From Nibrella saemangeumensis (GTDB lineage Bacteria; Bacteroidota; Bacteroidia; Cytophagales; Spirosomataceae), in contig NZ_BAABHD010000021.1 of NCBI RefSeq assembly GCF_039541915.1, positions 62,001 to 126,000 on the forward strand: DNA of 64,000 bases, written 5' to 3'. Every line of letters starts with the position of its first letter. Position 1 is the first letter of the stretch. The notes beneath the pieces are model-generated. The model was not told the origin of the DNA. It searched no databases and saw only the letters and a program-made list of their open reading frames with translations. Positions 7,545-15,400 of the stretch are shown piece after piece. Position numbers and translations under genes: made by a program.

Positions 7545-8321
7545 TTACAATCTGTTTTTTGTCAGCTTCTCAATAACGGATTCGCGGTAGGTCACGCCAA
7601 TCTGTACGCGTTTTTGCCCGTCGATGGTGGTAATCAGGTTACCGTCGATTTCTTTGATGGCCTGCATGCGCACAATAAACGACCGGTGCACCCGCAGAAA
7701 CTGCGAGGGGGGCAGCATCTCCTCCAGCCTGCTCATGGTCATGTGGGTGATGAGCAACTGATCGGTAAGCTGCAGCCGGATATAATCTTTCATACCCTCG
7801 GCAAAGACAATATCGGCCGGGGCCACGCGCACCAGCTTTTTATCGGTCTTGATCAGGAAATACGGTACGTTTTCGCGGGGATCCGTATTTTCCATCAACT
7901 GCCGTTTGGCAGGCGGACGTGTGGGTATGGGAGCGCTGGGGTCTACCACAAAGCCCAGCCGTTTGGTCACGCGGTTGATGGCCTCCAGAAACTTATCGAA
8001 ACCGGCAGGTTTGAGCAGGTAGTGTACGACCGACTCGAAGCCGTAGGTCTCGGCGGCAAACTGGGGCGAAGCCGTAACCATAACCACAACCGGGTGGGGG
8101 TGTGGCAGCGACCGCAAAAACTCAACACCCGTCATATAAGGCATTTCAACGTCCAGAAACAAAATATCAGGCCGGAGTTCCTGCACCTTGTCGAGGCCAT
8201 CGAATGGATCCGTGCTTTTGCCGAGCAAACTCAGATACGGCACCCGCTCAATGTATTTGGTCATGATATGGTGTGCGCTCCCTTCGTCATCAATCAGATA
8301 GCAGGTAAGTTTTTCGGACAT
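7545..8321 (-). CDS. LytTR-type response regulator
   Basis: 258 residues from the ATG at 8321, which gives the normal start MSEKLTCYLIDDEG; a longer frame reaching 8435 has no receiver-like sequence. The receiver (1-120) has D11/D12 and phospho-acceptor D57 in ILFLDVEMPYMTG. The LytTR DNA-binding domain (about 150-255) shows FAEGMKDYIRLQL and QFLRVHRSFIVR. It pairs with the LytS kinase at 6044-7171. LytTR dimers bind two direct repeats 21 bp apart; such repeats are present at 7183-7214 and 5991-6020. Confidence 0.95.
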   Translation of the reverse strand: MSEKLTCYLIDDEGSAHHIMTKYIERVPYLSLLGKSTDPFDGLDKVQELRPDILFLDVEMPYMTGVEFLRSLPHPHPVVVMVTASPQFAAETYGFESVVHYLLKPAGFDKFLEAINRVTKRLGFVVDPSAPIPTRPPAKRQLMENTDPRENVPYFLIKTDKKLVRVAPADIVFAEGMKDYIRLQLTDQLLITHMTMSRLEEMLPPSQFLRVHRSFIVRMQAIKEIDGNLITTIDGQKRVQIGVTYRESVIEKLTKNRL

Positions 8322-8470
8322 AAACAAGTTGTCGAAAATAGGGTGTGAGGGCCTTTGTAGTAAAAATGGCACAAATATTTTTAATAAAGGAGCACAGAAG
8401 AAAGGTGCTGGACTTTCTTCGTAGCTACCTGTCACGAAAATGTGCTGTTTTTTATAAAAAAGCCTATCTT

Positions 8471-8478
8471 TAGGTTTG
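8471..8478 (+). promoter_or_regulatory. Predicted -7 promoter box for the AraC/TPR regulator
   Basis: TAGGTTTG is a perfect TAnnTTTG match, 53 nt before the ATG at 8532. No clear TTG lies 17-20 nt upstream (a T-rich run is there instead). Its position inside the longer open frame that begins with a GTG at 8442 supports 8532 as the real start. Confidence 0.5.
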
Positions 8479-8531
8479 CTTTAGGCCTAAGCGGGGCCTG
8501 TTTGCCCTCCCTCCTGCTGCTGACTCAATGT

Positions 8532-10472
8532 ATGATTGGTGCTGATCGCGCTTTTCTTGACAAGCTTACCCACTACATCGAGGTGAGCCTCGAAGACCCC
8601 TCGCTGTCTATCGATTCGCTCTGCCGCCAGATGGGGGTCAGCCGTACCCAGCTTCACCGCTTGGTGAAAGAACAGACCGATCTGTCGACAACCCACTTTA
8701 TCCGCAAGATCAGGCTCGACAAAGCCTACCAGCTCCTGACCACCACCGACCTGCGCATTGCCGAAGTGGGCGACCGCGTGGGGCTCGATAATCCCCAGAA
8801 CTTCAGCAAATACTTTACCCAGCAGTTCGGTATCAGCCCTTCCGGCCTGCGCCGGAAGGGCCCCGACGCTATTCCTGAGTCTTTCGCTAACCCGGAAACC
8901 ATTGCCGATACATCCCCAGACCCGGAAACACCCACCCCGGCCGGCCACGCTTCGGACATATTAACTGTTGCCACGCCCGTTCTACCGGCCAAACAGCCAC
9001 TTGCCAGCCGGATAACCAGCCGCCGGTTTTGGTGGGCCGGGCTGATGCTGCTGGCCGGACTGGGCGGATGGCTGGTGTACCAGTTTCTGGCGCAACCGCC
9101 AGCGGCTGCGCCCTCGACGGCCAACCGCAACTCCGTGGCCGTGCTGCCCTTCCGGAACATGGGTCCGGCCGATACCGACTACCTGGTCGACGGCATCATG
9201 GACGACCTGCACACCGAACTGTCGCTGGCAGCAGGGCTCAAGGTGATTGCCCGTACCTCGTCCGACCAGTATAAGGACGCCAGAAAAACCGTCTGGCAGA
9301 TCGGCGACGAACTGCAGGTGGGCCACCTGCTTAAGGGCAGCGTGCTGAAAAACGGCGATCGGCTGCAGGTAAAACTGGAACTGCTTCGCACCCGCGACGA
9401 CATCCGGCTGTGGTCGAAAACCTACGAAGGAGCTTACAATGACCTGTTCCGGATCACCAGCCGCATGAATCAGGAGGTGCTGCAGCAACTGAGCCGGCCC
9501 ACCAACCGGGCCACCCCGCGCCGGCACACCACCAGCCTGGCCGCTTACAATGCGATGTTGCAAGGCCGCCAGTTACTGACTACCCGTTCCGAAGCTAACA
9601 TCCGGGCCAGTTTAGTAAAACTGGATGAAGCGCTCACGCACGACCCCGACTATGCCGACGCCTACGCTTACAAAGCTTCGGGGTATGAGTTGCTGGGGAA
9701 TCTGGGCTATACGACCGATCAGGCCATCTACCAGCAGGGGTTGCAGTACGCCCGGCAGGCCCTGCAACTCGACAGCACCAATAGCCTGGCCTACGGAGCG
9801 CTCGGCAGTCTGTATGGCGACCTGCACCAGTGGCAACAAGCTGATGCCGCTTTCCGGCAGGCCCTGCGCTATAACCCCAACGATGCCCAGGCCAACTACT
9901 GGTACAGCCTGCTGCTGCGGGCGCTGGGCCGGCCCGCCGAAGCCATCTCCTACAGCACCAAAGCCCTCGAACTTGACCCACTCGGGCCGGTTATCGCAGC
10001 CGGCCACGCCCTCAACTGCGCCTATGCCGGGCGCTTCGACCTGGCCGACCAATGCCTCGACAGCAACCGGCTCCTGTTTAACGACTCCTTTCTGTACCAC
10101 TTCGCCCGTGGCCTCTGTGCCATGATAAAAAGCGACTACCGGTTGGGCGAAACCGCCATGCAGCACGCGATACAACTGAATCCCCAATACACCAACCATG
10201 TACCGTCTCTGCTCTACTGCGAAGCCCGGCAGGGCAAGACCGACCGCGCCCGCGCTTACCTGGCCGATACCCCCGACACCCCGGCCCGGAACCTGTACCT
10301 GAAAGCCGTGGTGTATGCCGGCCTGAATGACCGCGCCAATTGCCTTCGCTCCCTTAAACAGGCCGCCGACGAAGGCTACATCTACAAAGACCTGCTGCTG
10401 TTTCCGCCTTTCCGCCCCTACCACCGCGATCCGGTATTCCAGGACATTCTGCGCCGGTATGGATTACGGTAG
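8532..10472 (+). CDS. Membrane-anchored AraC-type regulator with FlgO/TolB-like and TPR sensor region
   Basis: 646 residues. An AraC-type double HTH is at the N-terminus (about 10-108; SIDSLCRQMGVSRTQLHRLV and RIAEVGDRVGLDNPQNFSKY). A Pro-rich linker follows, then one TM helix (about 166-188). Next comes a TolB-N/FlgO-like domain (about 205-320, starting NSVAVLPFRNMGPADTDYLV) and a C-terminal series of TPRs (about 335-640; ADAAFRQALRYNPNDAQANY is one unit). This is a ToxR/CadC-like topology: DNA binding in the cytoplasm, sensing part outside the inner membrane. It is immediately followed by a structured repeat and then the exported beta-helix genes, whose promoters carry 21-bp-phased direct repeats, a spacing AraC proteins are known to use. 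Control of those genes by this protein is inference. Confidence 0.9.
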   Translation: MIGADRAFLDKLTHYIEVSLEDPSLSIDSLCRQMGVSRTQLHRLVKEQTDLSTTHFIRKIRLDKAYQLLTTTDLRIAEVGDRVGLDNPQNFSKYFTQQFGISPSGLRRKGPDAIPESFANPETIADTSPDPETPTPAGHASDILTVATPVLPAKQPLASRITSRRFWWAGLMLLAGLGGWLVYQFLAQPPAAAPSTANRNSVAVLPFRNMGPADTDYLVDGIMDDLHTELSLAAGLKVIARTSSDQYKDARKTVWQIGDELQVGHLLKGSVLKNGDRLQVKLELLRTRDDIRLWSKTYEGAYNDLFRITSRMNQEVLQQLSRPTNRATPRRHTTSLAAYNAMLQGRQLLTTRSEANIRASLVKLDEALTHDPDYADAYAYKASGYELLGNLGYTTDQAIYQQGLQYARQALQLDSTNSLAYGALGSLYGDLHQWQQADAAFRQALRYNPNDAQANYWYSLLLRALGRPAEAISYSTKALELDPLGPVIAAGHALNCAYAGRFDLADQCLDSNRLLFNDSFLYHFARGLCAMIKSDYRLGETAMQHAIQLNPQYTNHVPSLLYCEARQGKTDRARAYLADTPDTPARNLYLKAVVYAGLNDRANCLRSLKQAADEGYIYKDLLLFPPFRPYHRDPVFQDILRRYGLR

Positions 10473-10735
10473 GCAGTTGGCAGTAGGCGGTTGGCAGATT
10501 GAAGCAGGCAGGTTTGTAAGGAGAAGTTGTCCGGTAAGGACAAGCGGTTTATAATAGCTGCCGTGGTGGGCGATGTATACCTGCCTCGTCGAGGCCAGCC
10601 TTGATAGGCTTGTGCCTACAGCACAGTGAAGACGCCCACGAACAGGTTTTCTATAACCGTCGGCTCCTGCGGAGCGTACAACAGAGAACCTGCGGCCGCT
10701 TTTCTGCCCACTGCCCACTGCTAACTGCCCCCTGC
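10472..10735 (+). repeat. Structured MITE/REP-like element, left copy
   Basis: The element begins on the last base of the stop codon of the AraC/TPR gene. Its ends are inverted, built from GGCAGTTGGCAGT words on the left and ACTGCTAACTGCC words on the right. The core 10528-10708 is almost identical to the reverse complement of 16118-16299. The core folds readily: TGTCC/GGACA (10528-10542); closing stem GTGGGCG 10566-10572 with CGCCCAC 10633-10639, enclosing three adjacent hairpins at 10583-10595, 10597-10610 and 10611-10625; outer pairing 10546-10553 with 10652-10658; and GCTCC/GGAGC 10663-10675. No convincing reading frame. Confidence 0.85.
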
Positions 10736-10736
10736 A

Positions 10737-10807
10737 ACAATAGACAAACTCTTTGGAACAATAGACTAAGTTCAGGAACAATACACCAAGTTATTGGCAC
10801 AATAGAC
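10737..10807 (+). promoter_or_regulatory. Four phased direct repeats, ACAATAGAC type
   Basis: Copies start at 10737, 10758, 10778 and 10799, that is 21, 20 and 21 bp apart. Consensus with the second array is ACAATAGACYAAGTT. The last copy starts exactly 64 bp before the ATG of the beta-helix gene at 10863 and 33 bp before a -7-like box. The unit length and position just upstream of the -33 region fit an activator operator of AraC or LytTR type. Confidence 0.8.
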
Positions 10808-10831
10808 GAACAGCTTTTTTGGGCTATGGGC

Positions 10832-10839
10832 GAAGTTTG
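10832..10839 (+). promoter_or_regulatory. Predicted -7 box of the first beta-helix gene
   Basis: GAAGTTTG, 7 of 8 to TAnnTTTG, preceded by TATGGGC (10825-10831). The same TATGGGC plus -7-like box occurs at exactly the same offset after the last repeat of the second array (11963-11977). No TTG is found at -33, consistent with an activator-dependent promoter. Confidence 0.45.
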
Positions 10840-10862
10840 CAAAACACAAACCGCTCACTAGT

Positions 10863-11948
10863 ATGCTGCTACGTCTTACCTTCCTCCTGCTGCCCCTGCT
10901 GTTCGGTTCTTCTATACTAGCCTGGCCAGGAATGGCTCAGCCCGGCACTTCGCCCACCATCCGCTACGTCAAACCCGGTGGTTCGGGCGATGGACGTAGC
11001 TGGGCCAGCGCTACCAACAACCTCCAGCACGCCATCAATGCCGTAGCCACAGCCGGGGGCGGCCAGGTCTGGGTGGCGGCCGGCACCTACCTGCCGACCC
11101 AAACCCAAACCGACCGCAACGCCGGCTTCCGGATGCAGAACAAGGTAGCCATCTACGGCGGCTTTGCCGGCCACGAAACGAGCCTGACCGAACGTCCGTT
11201 GATTGATCCGCTGATGGGCCATCCTTCCTCTACTACCCTCAGCGGTGATATCGACGGCGACGGTACCCCCACCGGCAATAGCTACCATGTCTTTTACCAC
11301 CCCAACGGCACCGGTCTCGACCATACGGCCATACTGGACGGTTTTGTAATCACCGGCGGTAATGCCGGCGACAGCACCGGGGTGAACTCAGACCTGGGCG
11401 GAGGGATGTACAACCACGGCTCCAGCCCCGAACTGGTCAACTGTCTGTTCGTGGGCAACACGGCAGCCAGTGCCGGTGGGGGAATGTACAACGACTACTA
11501 CGCCAATCCCTCGCTCATCAACTGCCGCTTTGCGGCCAATACGGCTTTTGCCGGTGGGGGTATGTACAACCTCTCATCGTGCAGTCCGGAGCTGCTGGGT
11601 TGCAGCTTCACGGCCAACACGGCCAGGCTGGGCGGGGCTATGTTCAACAACACCAACGCCAGTCCGGGACTGACCGACTGCCAGTTCCGGGCCAATACGG
11701 CGCTGGCCGGCGGGGGGCTGTATAACCTCAACGCCTGCAGCCCGGCGCTGGTCAACTGCCGCTTCACCGACAACGCGGCCAGGGGAGCCGCTATCGCCAG
11801 CTTCTTTTTATCCCGCCCCAGCCTGTTCCACTGCACCTTCCGCAACAACCAGGGCAACTGTACCATCTTTAGCGACGACACCCGCTCCCAGGCAACAATA
11901 GACCAGGTATTTGGCACAATAGACCAAGTTTCTGAAACAATAAACTAA
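10863..11948 (+). CDS. Exported beta-helix protein with PMP-like repeats, apparently C-terminally truncated
   Basis: 361 residues. The signal peptide is MLLRLTFLLLPLLFGSSILA, with likely cleavage after GMAQ. The N-terminal right-handed beta-helix cap (IRYVKPGGSGDGRSWASA) is followed by VWVAAGTYLPT and VAIYGGFAGHE, both also present in the 12440-16081 protein. Residues about 177-330 are six Chlamydia-PMP-like units with the pattern C-x-F-xx-N-x-A and GGGMYN. There is no PKD, linker or T9SS C-terminal signal. The last 19 residues (ATIDQVFGTIDQVSETIN) are simply the translation of the operator array of the next gene. It is therefore probably a shortened paralogue; whether it is secreted beyond the periplasm is unclear. 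Confidence 0.85.
   Translation: MLLRLTFLLLPLLFGSSILAWPGMAQPGTSPTIRYVKPGGSGDGRSWASATNNLQHAINAVATAGGGQVWVAAGTYLPTQTQTDRNAGFRMQNKVAIYGGFAGHETSLTERPLIDPLMGHPSSTTLSGDIDGDGTPTGNSYHVFYHPNGTGLDHTAILDGFVITGGNAGDSTGVNSDLGGGMYNHGSSPELVNCLFVGNTAASAGGGMYNDYYANPSLINCRFAANTAFAGGGMYNLSSCSPELLGCSFTANTARLGGAMFNNTNASPGLTDCQFRANTALAGGGLYNLNACSPALVNCRFTDNAARGAAIASFFLSRPSLFHCTFRNNQGNCTIFSDDTRSQATIDQVFGTIDQVSETIN
11895..11945 (+). promoter_or_regulatory. Three phased direct repeats, ACAATAGAC type (overlaps 3' end of a CDS)
   Basis: Copies start at 11895, 11916 and 11937, each 21 bp apart, matching the units at 10737-10807. The last copy starts exactly 64 bp before the ATG at 12001, the same distance as in the first array. 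The array lies within the final codons of the upstream beta-helix gene. Confidence 0.8.
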
Positions 11949-11969
11949 GTCCAGCCGGCCGGTATGGGC

Positions 11970-11977
11970 TACTTTTC
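11970..11977 (+). promoter_or_regulatory. Predicted -7 box of the lipoprotein / large exported protein unit
   Basis: TACTTTTC (7 of 8 to TAnnTTTG), preceded by TATGGGC at 11963-11969, at the same offset from the last phased repeat as at 10832-10839. Confidence 0.45.
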
Positions 11978-12000
11978 GCTGATTCTAAACGCTGTTTGCT

Positions 12001-12408
12001 ATGCAACATTCCTTCCTGCTCTATCCGGCCGGGCTGGTGCTGGCCGGTCTGCTTACAGCCTGCACGCCAGCCGGACCTGCCGACCTCGAAACGGTGCAGC
12101 AGCAAAACATCCGGGTGGTGCGGCAACTCCAGGCCGGCCTCAACCAGCACGACTGGGCGGGCGTGTCCCAACTCTACGCCGAACGCGTGCGCTACAAAGG
12201 CCCTCATACGCGCTACCAGGAGGTAGAGCAAACCCCCGGCGAGGTAGTAGCGGCCTACCGGGGCTACCATCTGGAAATTACGCAGCTCTACGCGGCCTAT
12301 GAGCACCATGTAGTGGTCGAGGGCCGGCTCAGCCAGGGATCGCCCCGGCCGGTCTGTATGATCTATACCATCGAAAACGGCCGCATTACCCGGCAATACA
12401 CGTATTAA
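12001..12408 (+). CDS. Lipoprotein with SnoaL/NTF2-like domain
   Basis: 135 residues. Lipoprotein signal with the lipobox LLTAC, lipidated Cys at C21. The mature part is a small alpha+beta domain: a helix with RQLQAGLNQHDWAGVSQLYA, then strands with RVRYKGP, VVVEGRL and PVCMIYTIENGRITRQ. This order and the D-W-xx-VSxLYA pattern fit the SnoaL/NTF2-like fold, which may bind a small ligand. It precedes the large secreted protein by 31 nt and shares its inferred promoter. A specific function is not visible. Confidence 0.8.
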   Translation: MQHSFLLYPAGLVLAGLLTACTPAGPADLETVQQQNIRVVRQLQAGLNQHDWAGVSQLYAERVRYKGPHTRYQEVEQTPGEVVAAYRGYHLEITQLYAAYEHHVVVEGRLSQGSPRPVCMIYTIENGRITRQYTY

Positions 12409-12439
12409 TGTTTCACCCTTTATCAATTAACGTACCTCT

Positions 12440-15400
12440 ATGTCTTACTCTTTACTGATGTCCAGCCTCCGACAAACCCTTTCCGTAGGCCGGGCCACGC
12501 TGGCTTTACTGCTACTACTCTGGCTCAGCAGCCCTACCGCTCAGGCCCAGAGTAATGATCTGGTCATAATGGATGCAATGAGAAATAGTAGTAATTTCGG
12601 GTGGGGCTCGGTATTTGATTGGCCTACCGATGTTAGCCCTTGCAACTCGGAAGAATTCTGGAATGGTGTCACTTGCTTTCAAAACAGGATAACTGCGCTA
12701 GATCTTGTTTGTGGAACTAAAAATTTTAACAACACTCCTGAGGTAAGCGCTATCCCTCTGCCACCGATTCTTAACAGGTTAGACGGGTTAAGTACATTCC
12801 GCATATCAAAATGTTACTTAGATCCAGTCCCAACGAGCAGCTTTACAACGTTGAGCAGTACCATGTTGATTTCAACTCCTCCAACTCGCATCATGGTGGA
12901 GTTTTTAACCGTGTTGAGGCTTGATGATAACCCGGGCATCACCGGTCCCTTCACCGGCATGTTCCCTAACGACATCAGTCCGGATCGCTCCCCAAATCTC
13001 GCCATTATCTCGCTGTCGGGCACCAAAATCAACGGACCAGTTACCACCGGCATGGTGTCGTTCACCAACACCACCAGCGTGCGGCTCAGCCAGACCAACC
13101 TCAGCGGCCCGCTGCCTGTTACGGGGGCTTCGTCCAAAAACCTATGGCTCAACGGCAACCAGCTCGACGGCGTTCTGCCCGACTACATCCGCAACGCCAC
13201 CGGCCAGGTCTACCTGCGCTACAATAAGTTCGATGTGGTGAACACTCCGCCCGGCACCATCGACGACCTCGACCCGGAATGGCGCAACACCCAGACGGTA
13301 CCCCCCACCAACGTAAAGGTTACGCCCAGCGGAGCCTATGGCGCTACCCTCACATGGACGCCCATTGCCTACCAGGCCGACGGCGGTTACTATGAGGTGC
13401 TTGCATCGCAAACACCGGGTGGCCCCTACGTTTCGCTGGGCACCACGGCCAACTCAGGCGGCAAAACAGCCAACCGCCTGCGGGTGACGGGTCTGCCGGA
13501 AGGCAAACACTATTTTGTAGTACGCACCTTCACCCCGGCGCACATGGACGATACTACCCCGGCTTTTGAGAACCTGCGCAACAACCCCAACGACCTCACC
13601 AGCGTCAACAGTGCTGAGGTGAGCGCCGATATTACCTGCCAGACTCCCACGCGGCTGTACGTCAAAGCCAATGCTACGGGAGACAACTCGGGGCAGAACT
13701 GGGAACACGCCTTCACCGACCTGCAAAGCGCCCTGAACTACCCCTGTAGCCAGAACCTGACCGAAATCTGGGTAGCAGCCGGCGTCTACAAGCCCACCAG
13801 TACAACAGCCCGCACCGTAAGCTTTCAGATGAAGAACAACGTAGCCATCTACGGCGGCTTTGTGGGCAACGAAAGTAGCCTGGCTGAGCGCCCGGCTATC
13901 AACCCCGTAACCACGGATGGCCGCCCCGGCAGTCCCAGCAGCACCACGCTCAGTGGCGATTTGCTGGGTAATGATGTGGTGGGCGATGAGGCCAGCCGTT
14001 CTGAAAACAGTTATCATGTCATCTATAATGGACCGGGACTGACCAGCAGTGCCGTGCTCGATGGCTTTGTCATCACGGGTGGCAACGCCAATGGAGCCTT
14101 TCCCGACAATATTGGTGGCGGGGTGTACAACATGAGTACCTCTGCTGGCCAGGTGTGCAGTCCCAGCTTCCGTAACTGCTCGTTTCAGTACAACTCGGCT
14201 ACGCGATCTTCCGCACAAGGTTCCGCACAAGGTGGTGCAATGGGCAATTATGCACGCAATTCAGGCAGCAGTAGCCCACAACTGACCAACTGCTTGTTTC
14301 AGTACAACTCAGCTTCAGCTGGCGGGGCGATGGTCAATTATGCAGACAATTCAGGCAGCAGTAGCCCACAACTGACCAACTGCTCGTTTCAGAACAACTC
14401 AGCTCCAGGTGGCGGGGCGATGTACAATAGTGCAGGCAATTCAGGCAGCAGTAGCCCACAACTGACCAACTGCTCGTTTCAGAACAACTCAGCTTCAGGT
14501 GGCGGGGCGATATACAATGGGGGTTCTGGCAGCATTACTCCTCAATTGACTAACTGCTCGTTTGTTGGAAACTCGGCTTCTGTCTATGGCGGAGCGATGT
14601 ACAATTTTGCCCCCCTTTCAGGCAGCATTACTCCTCAACTGACCAACTGCTCGTTTCAGAACAATTCGGCGACCAGTGGCGGGGCGATGTACAATTATGG
14701 GATGAACGGCACCTCTAGTCCAGTGCTAATCAATTCAGTTCTCTGGCACAACGGAGCGGCCAACATCTTTGTCAGCGAAGGCAATGCCAGTATATCGGTG
14801 CGCTACAGCCTGCTGGAGGCCTCGGTGACAGGGTATCCCACTGACCCTACCAACCTGACCACCACCACCTCCCCCTTTGCCGCTGCCAGCAGTGTCGAGC
14901 TTGCCACCGGCTCACCCGCCATCAACGCCGGTGATCTGGCCAGTTATACGGCTGTGGGTGGACCGGCTACCGACCTGGCCGGTAATCCCCGCATCGTGGG
15001 CGGCCAGATAGACATGGGGGCTGTTGAGTTCCAGGGTACGCCCTGCACCACCCCCGAGCTGCCGGTCGTTAAAGCACCCCTGGCCCCCGTTGCTATTACC
15101 ACTCCAGTTACGCTGACCATCAGCTATACCGAAACCAACGTCACCTCCGCCACCATCACCTGGGGTGATGCCACCGCCGACCAGATCGTCAGCAATCCCG
15201 CTGCCCCCCAGAGGCACACCTATGCCGGGCCGGGCGTCTACACCATCTCCGTGCGCATCGGAAATTACTGCGGACTGAGCAGTGCGGCCGCGTCGCCCCC
15301 GCAGTACGTGGTGGTCTATGACCCTTCGGCGGGCTTTGTCACCGGGGGCGGCTGGATCGATTCGCCCGTAGTGAGTACCACCACCTGCGGCTCCTGCACC

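Noticed and set aside
7614..8348. Antisense open frame (244 codons) over the LytTR regulator
   Set aside because: The sense strand encodes complete receiver and LytTR domains; the antisense frame has no start signal and no recognisable domain.
8442..8531. GTG-initiated N-terminal extension of the AraC/TPR regulator
   Set aside because: It would put a signal-like helix in front of a DNA-binding domain, and a perfect -7 promoter box (8471-8478) lies within it.
10464..10781. Open reading frames through the structured repeats on either strand (also 15952-16278 and 15598-16263)
   Set aside because: They run through hairpin stems and low-complexity CAGTTGGCAG words, differ between the two copies by frameshift, and resemble no protein.
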